Source of the DNA: CAZZCS01 sp964652645
GTDB taxonomy: Bacteria; Cloacimonadota; Cloacimonadia; Cloacimonadales; Cloacimonadaceae
Assembly (NCBI GenBank): GCA_964652645.1
Contig: CAZZCS010000052.1
Location: 1-16,519, forward strand
Direction of reading: 5' to 3'
Length of the DNA: 16,519 bases
Shown: positions 1 to 6,526 of the stretch, piece by piece
Layout of the letters: every line of letters begins with the position of its first letter
How positions within the stretch are numbered: position 1 is the stretch's first letter
Notes under the pieces: model-generated
Database searches by the model: none
The model's input: the letters and a program-made list of their open reading frames with translations, nothing else
What the model was told of the DNA's origin: nothing
Position numbers and translations under genes: made by a program

Positions 1-70
1 TTCCGGGTTTTCTCTACTCCTGCAAACTACATGGCGCATAGGACTCATGCGGAAAGACGTTACACCTCAA

Positions 71-84
71 AACGACAAATCGTT
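71..84. repeat. Small inverted repeat
   Basis: AACGA (71-75) and TCGTT (80-84) are perfect complements around a four-base CAAA loop. It lies just before the larger repeat unit. With a five-pair stem it may be chance, and no function is assigned. Confidence 0.3.
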
Positions 85-99
85 AAAACCTAAAAACAA

Positions 100-130
100 C
101 AAGGCGGTACGGCGACCGCCTGTACTCAAC
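100..130. repeat. 31-bp intergenic hairpin repeat, copy 1
   Basis: This 31-base unit is repeated without mismatch at 174-204. Its core GGCGGTACGGCGACCGCC (103-120) is an inverted repeat with arms GGCGGT and ACCGCC around ACGGCG, extended to seven pairs by A102-T121. The core is much richer in G+C than its surroundings, and the unit ends in TGTACTCAAC. It resembles REP-type intergenic palindromes. Which family it belongs to, and whether it recurs elsewhere in the genome, cannot be told from this window. Confidence 0.85.
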
Positions 131-142
131 CCTCAAATCCCC

Positions 143-173
143 AAAACCTTAAAACCTTAAAACCTTAAAACCT
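143..173. repeat. 8-bp tandem repeat (AAAACCTT)n
   Basis: Four back-to-back units of AAAACCTT run from 143 to 173; the last unit is incomplete because the next base is C instead of T. The run fills the space between the two 31-bp hairpin repeats. Related AAAACCT runs occur at about 85-96 on the other side of copy 1, so the A+T-rich run may be part of a compound repeat unit. Slipped-strand copy-number change would be expected here. Confidence 0.8.
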
Positions 174-204
174 CAAGGCGGTACGGCGACCGCCTGTACT
201 CAAC
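174..204. repeat. 31-bp intergenic hairpin repeat, copy 2
   Basis: This is identical to the unit at 100-130 over all 31 bases, start to start 74 bases apart and in the same orientation. It contains the same hairpin core at 177-194. Both copies are preceded within about 15 bases by a TTAAAACCT run, suggesting that the duplicated unit includes part of the A+T-rich spacer. Confidence 0.85.
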
Positions 205-316
205 AAAAGCATGGGGGGTCTGTGACAATAATAGAACATATGCCCCAAATGATGTAATAAAAATACTACGGTAAGCTAATTGCTTTCTCTGGCGTTGGCA
301 TTATCTGCAAATATTA

Positions 317-326
317 ATGATATCAT
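317..326. promoter_or_regulatory. 10-bp palindrome upstream of the sigma-54 promoter
   Basis: ATGATATCAT is a perfect ten-base palindrome, centred about 95 bases upstream of the predicted start of transcription near 416. It could be half of an activator site, but A+T-rich palindromes of this size arise easily by chance. It is listed because it lies where an enhancer-binding protein site would be expected. Confidence 0.25.
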
Positions 327-328
327 AA

Positions 329-351
329 CTATCTGAATTAAAATAAGATAG
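329..351. promoter_or_regulatory. Inverted repeat, possible activator site
   Basis: CTATCT (329-334) and AGATAG (346-351) are perfect complements separated by eleven A+T-rich bases, giving arm centres 17 bases apart. The element is centred about 76 bases before the predicted sigma-54 transcription start. That is at the near end of the distance usual for upstream activating sites of NtrC/PilR-type activators. Its role is inferred from position only. Confidence 0.3.
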
Positions 352-389
352 GGCTCTCTGGATATCTAATCAAAGAAATATGCCGGCTT

Positions 390-404
390 TGGCACAGGTA
401 TTGC
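390..404 (+). promoter_or_regulatory. Sigma-54 (RpoN) promoter of the pilin gene
   Basis: TGGCACAGGTATTGC matches the sigma-54 consensus TGGCAC-N5-TTGC at every defined base. The invariant GG (391-392) and GC (403-404) are ten bases apart, as required. Transcription would begin near 416, leaving a leader of about 68 bases before the pilin ATG at 484. Sigma-54 promoters need an AAA+ enhancer-binding activator. In Pseudomonas and Myxococcus the pilA gene is controlled this way through PilS/PilR. No such activator is encoded in the window. Confidence 0.85.
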
Positions 405-469
405 GTTTAGGATAAGCGTCCCTTGTGGACAACATAGTGTGACCCATAATTAAAAAAAATATCCAAAGA

Positions 470-476
470 AAAGGAG
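470..476 (+). promoter_or_regulatory. Ribosome binding site of the pilin gene
   Basis: AAAGGAG lies seven bases before the ATG at 484 and is a strong Shine-Dalgarno match. The in-frame stop codon at 451-453 and the absence of any other ATG, GTG or TTG in frame between it and 484 fix the start. The very short N-terminus of the pilin is therefore not an artefact of choosing too late a start. Confidence 0.8.
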
Positions 477-483
477 ACTACTC

Positions 484-945
484 ATGGGAACCCAACAAAT
501 TCTTTTAATCGTACTTAGCGTTATCATCGTCGGCGTAGCTATCGCTGTCGGTATCACCATGTTCAACAACCAGGCTTACAACTCCAACCAGACTTCAATC
601 GCCAGCGAAAACCAGAACTATGCTTCTCAAGTAATCCAATGGTGGAAAACCCCTACATCACTCGGTGGTGCTGGACAAGTTTCAGCTAGTGTTACAGAAG
701 CTAACATTGCAGCTTTCCTGGGTTTTGATGCTACCACCTTCCAAATGACTGGTGGCGAAAGTGGCGTATTCAAGATTACGGCCGTTGATAATACTGAAGG
801 TTCTGAAGAAGTAGTAATCACTGCCCTGGGAAAGGAAAAGAAAGGCGATAATTACCCCGAGGTAACCACCACAATCGACCTTTCATCTAGTGAAATCACG
901 TCAGTCATTGGAACTTCATCAACAAACGCATTCGCTGCGGATTGA
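484..945 (+). CDS. Leaderless type IV pilin-like major subunit (putative)
   Basis: This 153-residue protein has the build of a pilin. The first 28 residues are a continuous hydrophobic helix (GTQQILLIVLSVIIVGVAIA and on), followed by a polar stretch rich in Asn, Ser and Gln, then a small beta-rich domain. It has no cysteine, so no disulfide loop. Unlike class I pilins, it has only Met-Gly before the helix, with no basic leader and no Glu at +5. It is set apart from the machine genes by its own sigma-54 promoter, strong ribosome binding site, tandem stop (TGA TAA) and a strong terminator, as expected for an abundant fibre subunit. Function is inferred from architecture and neighbours. It could instead be a minor membrane-anchored component. 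Confidence 0.7.
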   Translation: MGTQQILLIVLSVIIVGVAIAVGITMFNNQAYNSNQTSIASENQNYASQVIQWWKTPTSLGGAGQVSASVTEANIAAFLGFDATTFQMTGGESGVFKITAVDNTEGSEEVVITALGKEKKGDNYPEVTTTIDLSSSEITSVIGTSSTNAFAAD

Positions 946-977
946 TAATCCTTCTAGCTAAAACCCTTTTATAACGG

Positions 978-1008
978 AATTGGTCAAGATTTCTCTTGAC
1001 CAATTTTT
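978..1008 (+). terminator. Rho-independent terminator after the pilin gene
   Basis: AATTGGTCAAGA (978-989) and TCTTGACCAATT (994-1005) pair perfectly over twelve bases around a TTTC loop, followed by a T run to 1008. It starts 33 bases after the pilin stop codon. It would uncouple a heavily transcribed pilin message from the long assembly operon, whose expression then depends on read-through or on a promoter in 1010-1100. Confidence 0.9.
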
Positions 1009-1057
1009 GTATATGGCAGAATGTAGGATTGCTCTTCATCTATGCTAATTTGGAGGG

Positions 1058-1087
1058 TTGCAATTTGTGCTGTGAAGTGCAGATAAA
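1058..1087 (+). promoter_or_regulatory. Weak sigma-70-like promoter candidate for the assembly operon
   Basis: TTGCAA (1058-1063) and GATAAA (1082-1087) each match four of six consensus bases, with an 18-base spacer. Transcription would start near 1094, leaving a very short leader before the ATG at 1112. It is the best candidate seen between the terminator and the operon, but the match is poor. Phylum-specific promoter motifs may differ. Confidence 0.2.
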
Positions 1088-1111
1088 AAATTGGATATAA
1101 CGGGAGACTGA

Positions 1112-2449
1112 ATGATCTTAGAGTATCGTTTCAAGGGGAGCAGCCCTCAGGGGAAGCTGGTGCAGGGCACCTTTACGGTGGGCAGCAGCAGAGAGGCAAA
1201 GCAACACATGAAACGTCTCCTGGAGCGCTATAGCCTCACTTTGATCTCTCTGGAAAAAAAGAAAGACTGGCTTTACGAGATCAAGGTTCCCGGCAAGAAA
1301 TCCATCAAGGGGCGTCAATCTGCCTTTTCCAAAGACGAAGTGGCAACCGCTCTCACAAAGCTTGGCTACACTAGTTTCCAGATCAATCCCGTTTTGTTTG
1401 ATTTACCCACCAAGGTCTCAACTCAGGACGTGATGATGTTTATAAAGCTCAGCACCACCATGCTCAAAGACAAGATGAGCTTTGGCAAGATCCTCAATAT
1501 GCTGGCCGAAGAGCAGACCAATCGCGCTATGAAGGATGCCCTGATCCAGATTGAAAATCAGCTCAAAGCAGGAGCTGAGGGGCGCGAAGTCTTTATGCAT
1601 TACACCAATATCTTTGGCAAGTTTCCTGCCTTTATGCTGGGACTGGCTACCCGAAGCGGTAATATGGCCGAGGTCTTTGAGGCTACCAGCAAATTCATCG
1701 AGCGCGATATGGAGATTGCCAAAAACGTGAAGAAGGCGATCATATCTCCCATGTTTGCGGTACTTGCTACCCTGGGGGCAGTGGTCTATTACGTGGTGGA
1801 GATCTTCCCCTCCACAGCCTCACTTTTTGTAAAATACGATATCCCTCTGCCTCCAATGACCATGGCAACCCTTCAGCTCAGTGAATGGCTCAAGGGAGTG
1901 TGGTGGATATTGCTGCTGGCAGTGGTGGTCCCCATTGTTGCGGTCAACCGCTGGTGGGCAACGCCTTCGGGCAGTGTGTGGAAGGACAAGCACATCATCA
2001 AAATGCCCATGATCGGTCATCTGATCCACAAATCCAGCATCGAGATCTACTTCCGTGTTTTTGGCACCATCTATGCCGGAGCTGGCGATAATATCGAGAC
2101 GATCCGAACCTCTGCCGAGGCCTGCCGTAATGCCTGGATGGAACAGAGGATCAAGCATATCACGATCCCCCTGATGCTCAAGGAGGGGGAGGCCTTTGTG
2201 CCTGCTATGGAAGCTGCTGGAGTCTTTACCAAGACTGCCATCACGAGACTGAAGACCGGCCAGGAAACCGGTAATATCTTGCAGGCAGCCCAGCAGATTG
2301 CTACCTACTATGAAGCCGAAACTACCTATAAGATGAACACCATGATAGAGTATATCCAGACCTTTGTTGGCCTCTTTATCTCGATCGTAATAGCACTTTT
2401 AACCGTGGTCTCTGCCGAGATCGCAACCATCTCTCCACCCACAATGTAG
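1112..2449 (+). CDS. pilC: Type IV pilus inner-membrane platform protein (PilC/GspF family)
   Basis: This 445-residue polytopic inner-membrane protein anchors the cytoplasmic ATPases and is thought to extrude pilin subunits during assembly. The N-terminus (FKGSSPQGKLVQGTFTVGSS) fits the short GspF/PilC leader domain. Two T2SSF repeats follow, at about residues 105-235 and 305-440. The second contains TGQETGNILQAAQQIATYYE, a family hallmark; the first has the parallel SGNMAEVFEATSKFIERD. Membrane helices lie near residues 210-232, 263-282 and 417-437. The start is ATG with GGGAG at 1102-1106. It is the first gene after the terminator and is followed 12 bases later by pilB. Its length is slightly above the usual ~400 residues because of the extended N-terminal region. 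Confidence 0.93.
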   Translation: MILEYRFKGSSPQGKLVQGTFTVGSSREAKQHMKRLLERYSLTLISLEKKKDWLYEIKVPGKKSIKGRQSAFSKDEVATALTKLGYTSFQINPVLFDLPTKVSTQDVMMFIKLSTTMLKDKMSFGKILNMLAEEQTNRAMKDALIQIENQLKAGAEGREVFMHYTNIFGKFPAFMLGLATRSGNMAEVFEATSKFIERDMEIAKNVKKAIISPMFAVLATLGAVVYYVVEIFPSTASLFVKYDIPLPPMTMATLQLSEWLKGVWWILLLAVVVPIVAVNRWWATPSGSVWKDKHIIKMPMIGHLIHKSSIEIYFRVFGTIYAGAGDNIETIRTSAEACRNAWMEQRIKHITIPLMLKEGEAFVPAMEAAGVFTKTAITRLKTGQETGNILQAAQQIATYYEAETTYKMNTMIEYIQTFVGLFISIVIALLTVVSAEIATISPPTM

Positions 2450-2461
2450 GGGGTATGATTA

Positions 2462-4240
2462 GTGGCTATTCTCAGTAAATTTGGCAATTACCTCGTCGGG
2501 AAGGGTATTTTTGATGTGGAGCTTGTCTCCAAGGCTACTCAAAAGGCCTCGGAATATGGAGATAGCTCTCCTTCTGCTTTGGCCTCCATTTTGGTAAATG
2601 AATTTGGCGTAAACCACGATGAGGTATTTGAAGCTCTCTCCCGGCTATATGCCTTCCCTCGTAAGGAAATCGAGGTGGATGCCCTCAGTGATGAAGATAT
2701 CCAGGCTTCCAAGGATCTGCTCAAAAAGATTCCGGAGGATTTCAAGAAAAAACTGCTCTATCGCAAGATCTTCCCCTTCAAAACCTCCGAAAAAGGCCGT
2801 GAAGTCCTCACCGTACTGGCCTCCGACACTACAGATAAGCTGATCCAGGATATTCCTCTGCTGACCCCCTTCAAAAAATACGAGGTCTATTGGTGCAAAT
2901 TGCGCACTATAGAGGAACTGATAGCACGTCTATCCCCCCAAAAGAACGAATTTCTGGAGCTTTTGGAAGAAGCAGGACAAGTGGTGGTGGAAACTGGCGG
3001 GGGCTCGGATGAGGGGCTGGATGAACAAGCCCTGGATGAGGAGATCAACAAGAGTCTATTGGTAAATCTCTTTGAGGGAGCTCTGATAGAGGCCGTGAGA
3101 AGGGATAGCAGTGATATTCACATCATCCCAAACGGCAAGACATCGGTGAGCATCATGCTCCGCGTGGATGGTAAGCTCCAGGTGTGGCACCGGCAGGATA
3201 ATACCCCTCCAGAGGCTGTATCGGCCGTGGTGAAAGACCGCAGTATCGGAGTCGATAGATTCGAGCGCGATACCGCTCAGGACGGCTTTGCCCAGCGCTT
3301 GATCGATGGGCACCTGATCAGATTCAGAATATCCATCCTGCCCATAGTCTCATCGGAGTACGAGCGAAGATTTGAGAGCATAGTGATTCGTGTGATCGAC
3401 GATAGAAAGGTGGTCACAGATTTCCGCAAGCTCGGTTTCCAGACCCAGGCAGAACACGAGTTTGTAAAATCCATCAATACCTCCAAGGGAATCATCATTG
3501 TTACGGGCCCCACGGGTAGTGGTAAAAGTACCACACTGATGGCGGCTTTGTATCACGTGATCAATCCCACGGTGAACGTGCTTACCTGTGAAGACCCTGT
3601 GGAATACGTGATCGGGGGAGCGCGCCAGCTCAAGATAGGGCACAAAATGAGCTTTGAACAGGCGATCCGGGCGATATTGCGTCACGACCCGGATATTGTA
3701 ATGGTGGGTGAGATCCGCGATAGGATCACGGCCGAAACGGCGGTGAAACTGGCCAATACGGGCCATCTGACTTTTTCCACCCTGCATACCAATGATGCTC
3801 CCAGCGCCATTGCCCGTCTCTACAAAATGGGGATAGAGCCTTTTCTGCTGGCCTATTCGATCAATATCATTATTGCCCAGCGGCTGGTGCGGAAGCTCTG
3901 TAACAACTGCAAGCGTCCCCTCAGCAAGGATCAATGGCCTGCTGCCATCGAGATGGGCTTTTCGCAGGAGGAGCTGGAGAATGGAGTGGTCTTTGAACCG
4001 GTCGGATGTCCCAAGTGTAATAACGGTTACAAGGGCCGGGTAAACATTGCTGAAGCCTTGTATTTCTACCCAGAAGTCCGTAATGAGATAGTGAAATCCA
4101 AAGATGATATAGATGAAGAACGCATAAGAGGGATAGCAGAGAAAAAGGGGATGCTCTCCATGCGTAAGAGTGGTATGGATCGGATTCGAAACGGGCTTAC
4201 CAGCCTGTCTGAAGTTATCTATGCGACCAGCGAGGATTAA
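2462..4240 (+). CDS. pilB: Type IV pilus extension ATPase (PilB/GspE family)
   Basis: This cytoplasmic hexameric ATPase drives pilus extension. Residues 1-150 form the GspE/MshE N-terminal domain. An acidic Gly-rich linker follows (about 176-192), then the N2 and RecA-like core. The core has Walker A GPTGSGKST (349-357, Lys355), Asp box CEDPVE, Walker B DPDIVMVGEIRD and His box GHLTFSTLHTNDA. Two CxxC pairs (Cys480/Cys483 and Cys516/Cys519) make up the zinc site typical of PilB/GspE and absent from PilT. At 592 residues it is the usual length. The start is GTG, supported by AGGGGG at 2448-2453; the ATG at 2455 is in another frame. All catalytic boxes are intact, so it should be an active motor. 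Confidence 0.95.
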   Translation: MAILSKFGNYLVGKGIFDVELVSKATQKASEYGDSSPSALASILVNEFGVNHDEVFEALSRLYAFPRKEIEVDALSDEDIQASKDLLKKIPEDFKKKLLYRKIFPFKTSEKGREVLTVLASDTTDKLIQDIPLLTPFKKYEVYWCKLRTIEELIARLSPQKNEFLELLEEAGQVVVETGGGSDEGLDEQALDEEINKSLLVNLFEGALIEAVRRDSSDIHIIPNGKTSVSIMLRVDGKLQVWHRQDNTPPEAVSAVVKDRSIGVDRFERDTAQDGFAQRLIDGHLIRFRISILPIVSSEYERRFESIVIRVIDDRKVVTDFRKLGFQTQAEHEFVKSINTSKGIIIVTGPTGSGKSTTLMAALYHVINPTVNVLTCEDPVEYVIGGARQLKIGHKMSFEQAIRAILRHDPDIVMVGEIRDRITAETAVKLANTGHLTFSTLHTNDAPSAIARLYKMGIEPFLLAYSINIIIAQRLVRKLCNNCKRPLSKDQWPAAIEMGFSQEELENGVVFEPVGCPKCNNGYKGRVNIAEALYFYPEVRNEIVKSKDDIDEERIRGIAEKKGMLSMRKSGMDRIRNGLTSLSEVIYATSED

Positions 4241-4241
4241 G

Positions 4242-4331
4242 ATGAGCATCGGAATACTTCTTGCACATAATGAGTACGATGAAATGGATAGAAAGTCTGA
4301 TTCGGTAATAGCACTTTCCGCACGGGAGTAG
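4242..4331 (+). CDS. Possible 29-residue micro-ORF between pilB and the pilin-like genes
   Basis: An ATG one base after the pilB stop codon, preceded by AGGA at 4233-4236, opens a 29-codon frame ending TAG at 4331. That stop lies four bases before the next gene's ATG. The product begins MSIGILLAHNEYDEMDR and has no recognisable domain. It fills the only sizeable gap (95 bases) in this part of the operon, and its position suits translational coupling between pilB and the pilin-like gene. It may be a real small protein, a coupling leader or a chance frame. Only conservation could decide. Confidence 0.3.
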   Translation: MSIGILLAHNEYDEMDRKSDSVIALSARE

Positions 4332-4335
4332 TATT

Positions 4336-4767
4336 ATGAACATGATGGAGATGGTTCTTGCCCTGTTTGCCGTGTTGTTTTTTACTACGGTGGCCATGTC
4401 TTACAACCGGGCAGTTTGGGATCAAACCGAGCTCCTGGACAATGCCGGACAGTATGTACAGGCAAGCCATCTGGCACACGCAGTACTCGATGAAGTCGAT
4501 GCCAAGCTTTTCAGCCTGGATCTTGCATTTGGTGATATTACGACCTTGTACAACAGTGTCACAAGAATCAAGACCATGGCGCATACAGGCGGGACTTATA
4601 CCCTGGCGATCAATGCGGTCGATTGTGATTCTTTGGGTATACCGCTTACCGTGGAAGAGATCAATAATATATTTGTCAAAGTAGAAGTCACCGTTACTAC
4701 AAACGGTGGCCTGAAGAGTCCTGTAACCATGAAACGGGTTTATACAAAGACCCATCTGAATCTGTAA
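4336..4767 (+). CDS. Minor pilin-like protein 1
   Basis: This 143-residue protein has a hydrophobic N-terminal helix from residue 1 (MNMMEMVLALFAVLFFTTVA), then a polar helix (NRAVWDQTELLDNAGQYVQA) and a small globular domain. It looks like a pseudopilin with no leader. A Glu falls at position 5 counted from Met1, where mature type IV pilins carry Glu5. An in-frame stop at 4309-4311 and no alternative start rule out a longer leader. GGGAG at 4324-4328 is the ribosome binding site. The stop codon overlaps the next ATG (TAATG), so it is coupled to the second pilin-like gene. It is probably a minor fibre subunit; the family is not recognised by name. Confidence 0.6.
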   Translation: MNMMEMVLALFAVLFFTTVAMSYNRAVWDQTELLDNAGQYVQASHLAHAVLDEVDAKLFSLDLAFGDITTLYNSVTRIKTMAHTGGTYTLAINAVDCDSLGIPLTVEEINNIFVKVEVTVTTNGGLKSPVTMKRVYTKTHLNL

Positions 4768-5339
4768 TGGGTGCGCTTTTAGACGTCCTGGGTGCCCTTT
4801 TGATCGGTACTATGCTCATGATGATGATGGTGAGCTTTCAGTATCAGCTTCAGGATACAGCGCAGACTGCCACCTACGCAGCCAATATGCTGGATCACAT
4901 GGACGTGGCGGCAAAATCCATCAACGGCGTCATAGCTCTGGCCGGGATTGGCATGGAGCCAGTGAATGTCGTGGTGAATGCCAATACGGATTCTTTTAAG
5001 TTTAAATCTTACTGGAATTATGTCACGAATCAGCTGATAAACTCGCCAGTGACGATTAGCATCGGTTTGGAAACTGCCACCAGTGGTGATGGCAAGGTAC
5101 TGGTGATTCGCCAGGATGATACGATCCTGGATCCGCTAGGTTATATCCTCTGGGTGGATGAACTGAGCTTCATTTATTATGATATAAACGACCAGATTAC
5201 GACGACTGCAGCAAACGTGCGGGCCGCAGAAGCCTGGCTTACTTTCAAGCGTGATGCTATCCGACCGGGGGCGGAGCCCCTAAGGACGAAGCTGCAGGTG
5301 AAGTGTTTTTTGATGAATGCCTACATGAGAGGTGGATGA
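4767..5339 (+). CDS. Minor pilin-like protein 2
   Basis: This 190-residue protein starts with a helix of about 22 hydrophobic residues (MGALLDVLGALLIGTMLMMM), again with no leader, and continues as a polar helix (QYQLQDTAQTATYAANMLDH). The remainder resembles GspJ/PilW-type minor pilins in layout, with a beta-rich domain. It contains the segment LGYILWVDELSFIYYDINDQ, which recalls the ‘calculation of strand from data’ region of PilW/GspJ, though this resemblance is loose. Asp6 lies near the position of the conserved Glu5 of pilins. The ATG overlaps the upstream stop by one base, and the downstream gene follows after six bases. It is likely a priming or tip-complex pilin. Confidence 0.55.
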   Translation: MGALLDVLGALLIGTMLMMMMVSFQYQLQDTAQTATYAANMLDHMDVAAKSINGVIALAGIGMEPVNVVVNANTDSFKFKSYWNYVTNQLINSPVTISIGLETATSGDGKVLVIRQDDTILDPLGYILWVDELSFIYYDINDQITTTAANVRAAEAWLTFKRDAIRPGAEPLRTKLQVKCFLMNAYMRGG

Positions 5340-5345
5340 TCTGAT

Positions 5346-6521
5346 ATGGGACGAGCAGCCTTGATCCTCGTGGTGCTGATGAGCACGATTTACGCAGGGA
5401 TAATGATCAATCTGCAGAAGAGATTGTACGATCTTCCGCGGATTATCTCGCGTAATATGCTCCAAAAGGAAGCAGAGAGCGTAAGCGACTACGCTCTGAG
5501 GACGGCTGTGCGTAATTCTGTGTTTCACGGGCTCCAGGCTCAGCCGGGGCAGTTGACCCATGTGCCAGTCGAATATGACGGTTTTAACGTCGGGAACTGT
5601 GTAATAGATAGCATCAGTTATATTTTCGACGAGCATTATAGCAGATATCTGGCACACTCCTATGTAAGGGGAAGCCTGATGAACCATGAGATCAGCTATC
5701 ATGCGGAAATAGCCTTTGACTTTCCTCTGCCGGGCTCGGTATCCGGTACTCCCAATCTCTTCTACCTGGAGATGGATCAACCCCAATTTAACCCATCCTT
5801 CAACAGAGTCTACGATACCACTCCGAATGCCAACGACGGCTTTTTTTATGGTGACATCAGCACCCGTCCCATGGGTTCGGGTGCAAACGGGTGGAAGTGT
5901 GCCAGCTTTGGCAGCGGTGGTGGTTGGATATCATTTCCCGGGAGCAGCACCACGGTCGTGAGCGGAACTTTTACCATCGTAGCCTATGCCAAAATCAGGC
6001 AGGGGCATCCAAATGCTACCCTGGTATGGCTGGCTTCAAATCCCTATGATACGGGAACTTCAAGCGCTGCCGGCCCTGGCCAGAACCTGCGCTATAAACC
6101 CACGGGAGCAATCTACTATACGGGTGGGAATATGATCTTTACGGTCACGGCGGAGGGCTATCAGGTGCTAAGTGTCTCGGTTCCCTTTGTTCCGGATGGG
6201 AAGTGGCCCCACAATCGGGATCCCTGGCACTTTTTTGCTCTTTCTTACAATATGGGGACATTGAAGGGATACATCAACGGGGTACTGGTAGGTACTGCCT
6301 ATGCTTCAGGGGTCAAGGCTGCCCTGCCCAGCGACTATGGCTTTACCCTGGGACGCAAGGATATTCGGGTGCTGGGGCCGGGTGGTACCAGTGAATATAT
6401 GTATATGTTTGGTCTCATGGATCAAGTGGGATTGTACAACGTTGCTTTAACGCCGGAGCAAATAGATGACTTTTATCACGGCACCCTACAACCCGCAAGA
6501 ATTTGGTATATAAAGGATTAA
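5346..6521 (+). CDS. Pilin-like anchor with C-terminal LamG domain, candidate pilus tip adhesin
   Basis: This 391-residue protein has an N-terminal hydrophobic helix directly after Met-Gly-Arg (AALILVVLMSTIYAGIMI), then a polar region with heptad-like spacing to about residue 60. A concanavalin A-like/LamG jelly-roll domain follows from about residue 145 to 385. LamG hallmarks are seen: the entry DTTPNANDGFFYG, the strand GTFTIVAYAKI, the hairpin WHFFALSYNMGTLKGYINGVLVGTA, and the exit FGLMDQVGLYNVALTPEQIDDFY. LamG domains often bind glycans or protein ligands at the cell surface. As the largest pilin-like protein in a minor-pilin cluster, it is placed like GspK/PilX-type cap subunits. A tip adhesin role is inferred. 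GGTGGA at 5331-5336 is the ribosome binding site. Confidence 0.7.
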   Translation: MGRAALILVVLMSTIYAGIMINLQKRLYDLPRIISRNMLQKEAESVSDYALRTAVRNSVFHGLQAQPGQLTHVPVEYDGFNVGNCVIDSISYIFDEHYSRYLAHSYVRGSLMNHEISYHAEIAFDFPLPGSVSGTPNLFYLEMDQPQFNPSFNRVYDTTPNANDGFFYGDISTRPMGSGANGWKCASFGSGGGWISFPGSSTTVVSGTFTIVAYAKIRQGHPNATLVWLASNPYDTGTSSAAGPGQNLRYKPTGAIYYTGGNMIFTVTAEGYQVLSVSVPFVPDGKWPHNRDPWHFFALSYNMGTLKGYINGVLVGTAYASGVKAALPSDYGFTLGRKDIRVLGPGGTSEYMYMFGLMDQVGLYNVALTPEQIDDFYHGTLQPARIWYIKD

Positions 6522-6526
6522 GAGAG

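Larger units (their letters stand above)
1..483. other. Non-coding leader region upstream of the pilin gene
   Basis: No credible gene is visible in these 483 bases: reading frames are short, and none has both a ribosome binding site and protein-like composition. The first half (about 65-204) is built from simple AAAACCT-like runs and two copies of a hairpin repeat. The second half (205-483) is A+T-rich and carries two small palindromes, a sigma-54 promoter and the pilin ribosome binding site. The gene to the left of the window is not seen. This stretch therefore looks like a repeat-bearing intergenic spacer followed by the pilin control region. Confidence 0.7.

Noticed and set aside
100..204. 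Possible CRISPR array from the repeated 31-base units
   Set aside because: There are only two copies, the 43-base spacer between them is simple AAAACCTT tandem sequence, and no cas genes are in the window.
297..308. Second sigma-54-like element (TTGGCATTATCTGCAA) upstream of the pilin promoter
   Set aside because: GG and GC are only eight bases apart; sigma-54 needs ten.
3350..4249. Long open frame of 299 codons on the minus strand opposite pilB
   Set aside because: It lies entirely across conserved PilB motifs, its translation has no recognisable domain, and no ribosome binding site fits; it is a shadow of the real gene.
6236..6248. TGGCACTTTTTTGC inside the LamG coding region, resembling a sigma-54 promoter ahead of the sensor gene
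   Set aside because: The GG-GC spacing is nine bases, one too few, and the bases encode conserved LamG residues (WHFFA), so the match is explained by coding.
6503..6526. TTG start at 6503 for the membrane sensor
   Set aside because: It would overlap the LamG gene by 19 bases and lacks a ribosome binding site, whereas ATG 6527 has one and lies five bases after the upstream stop.
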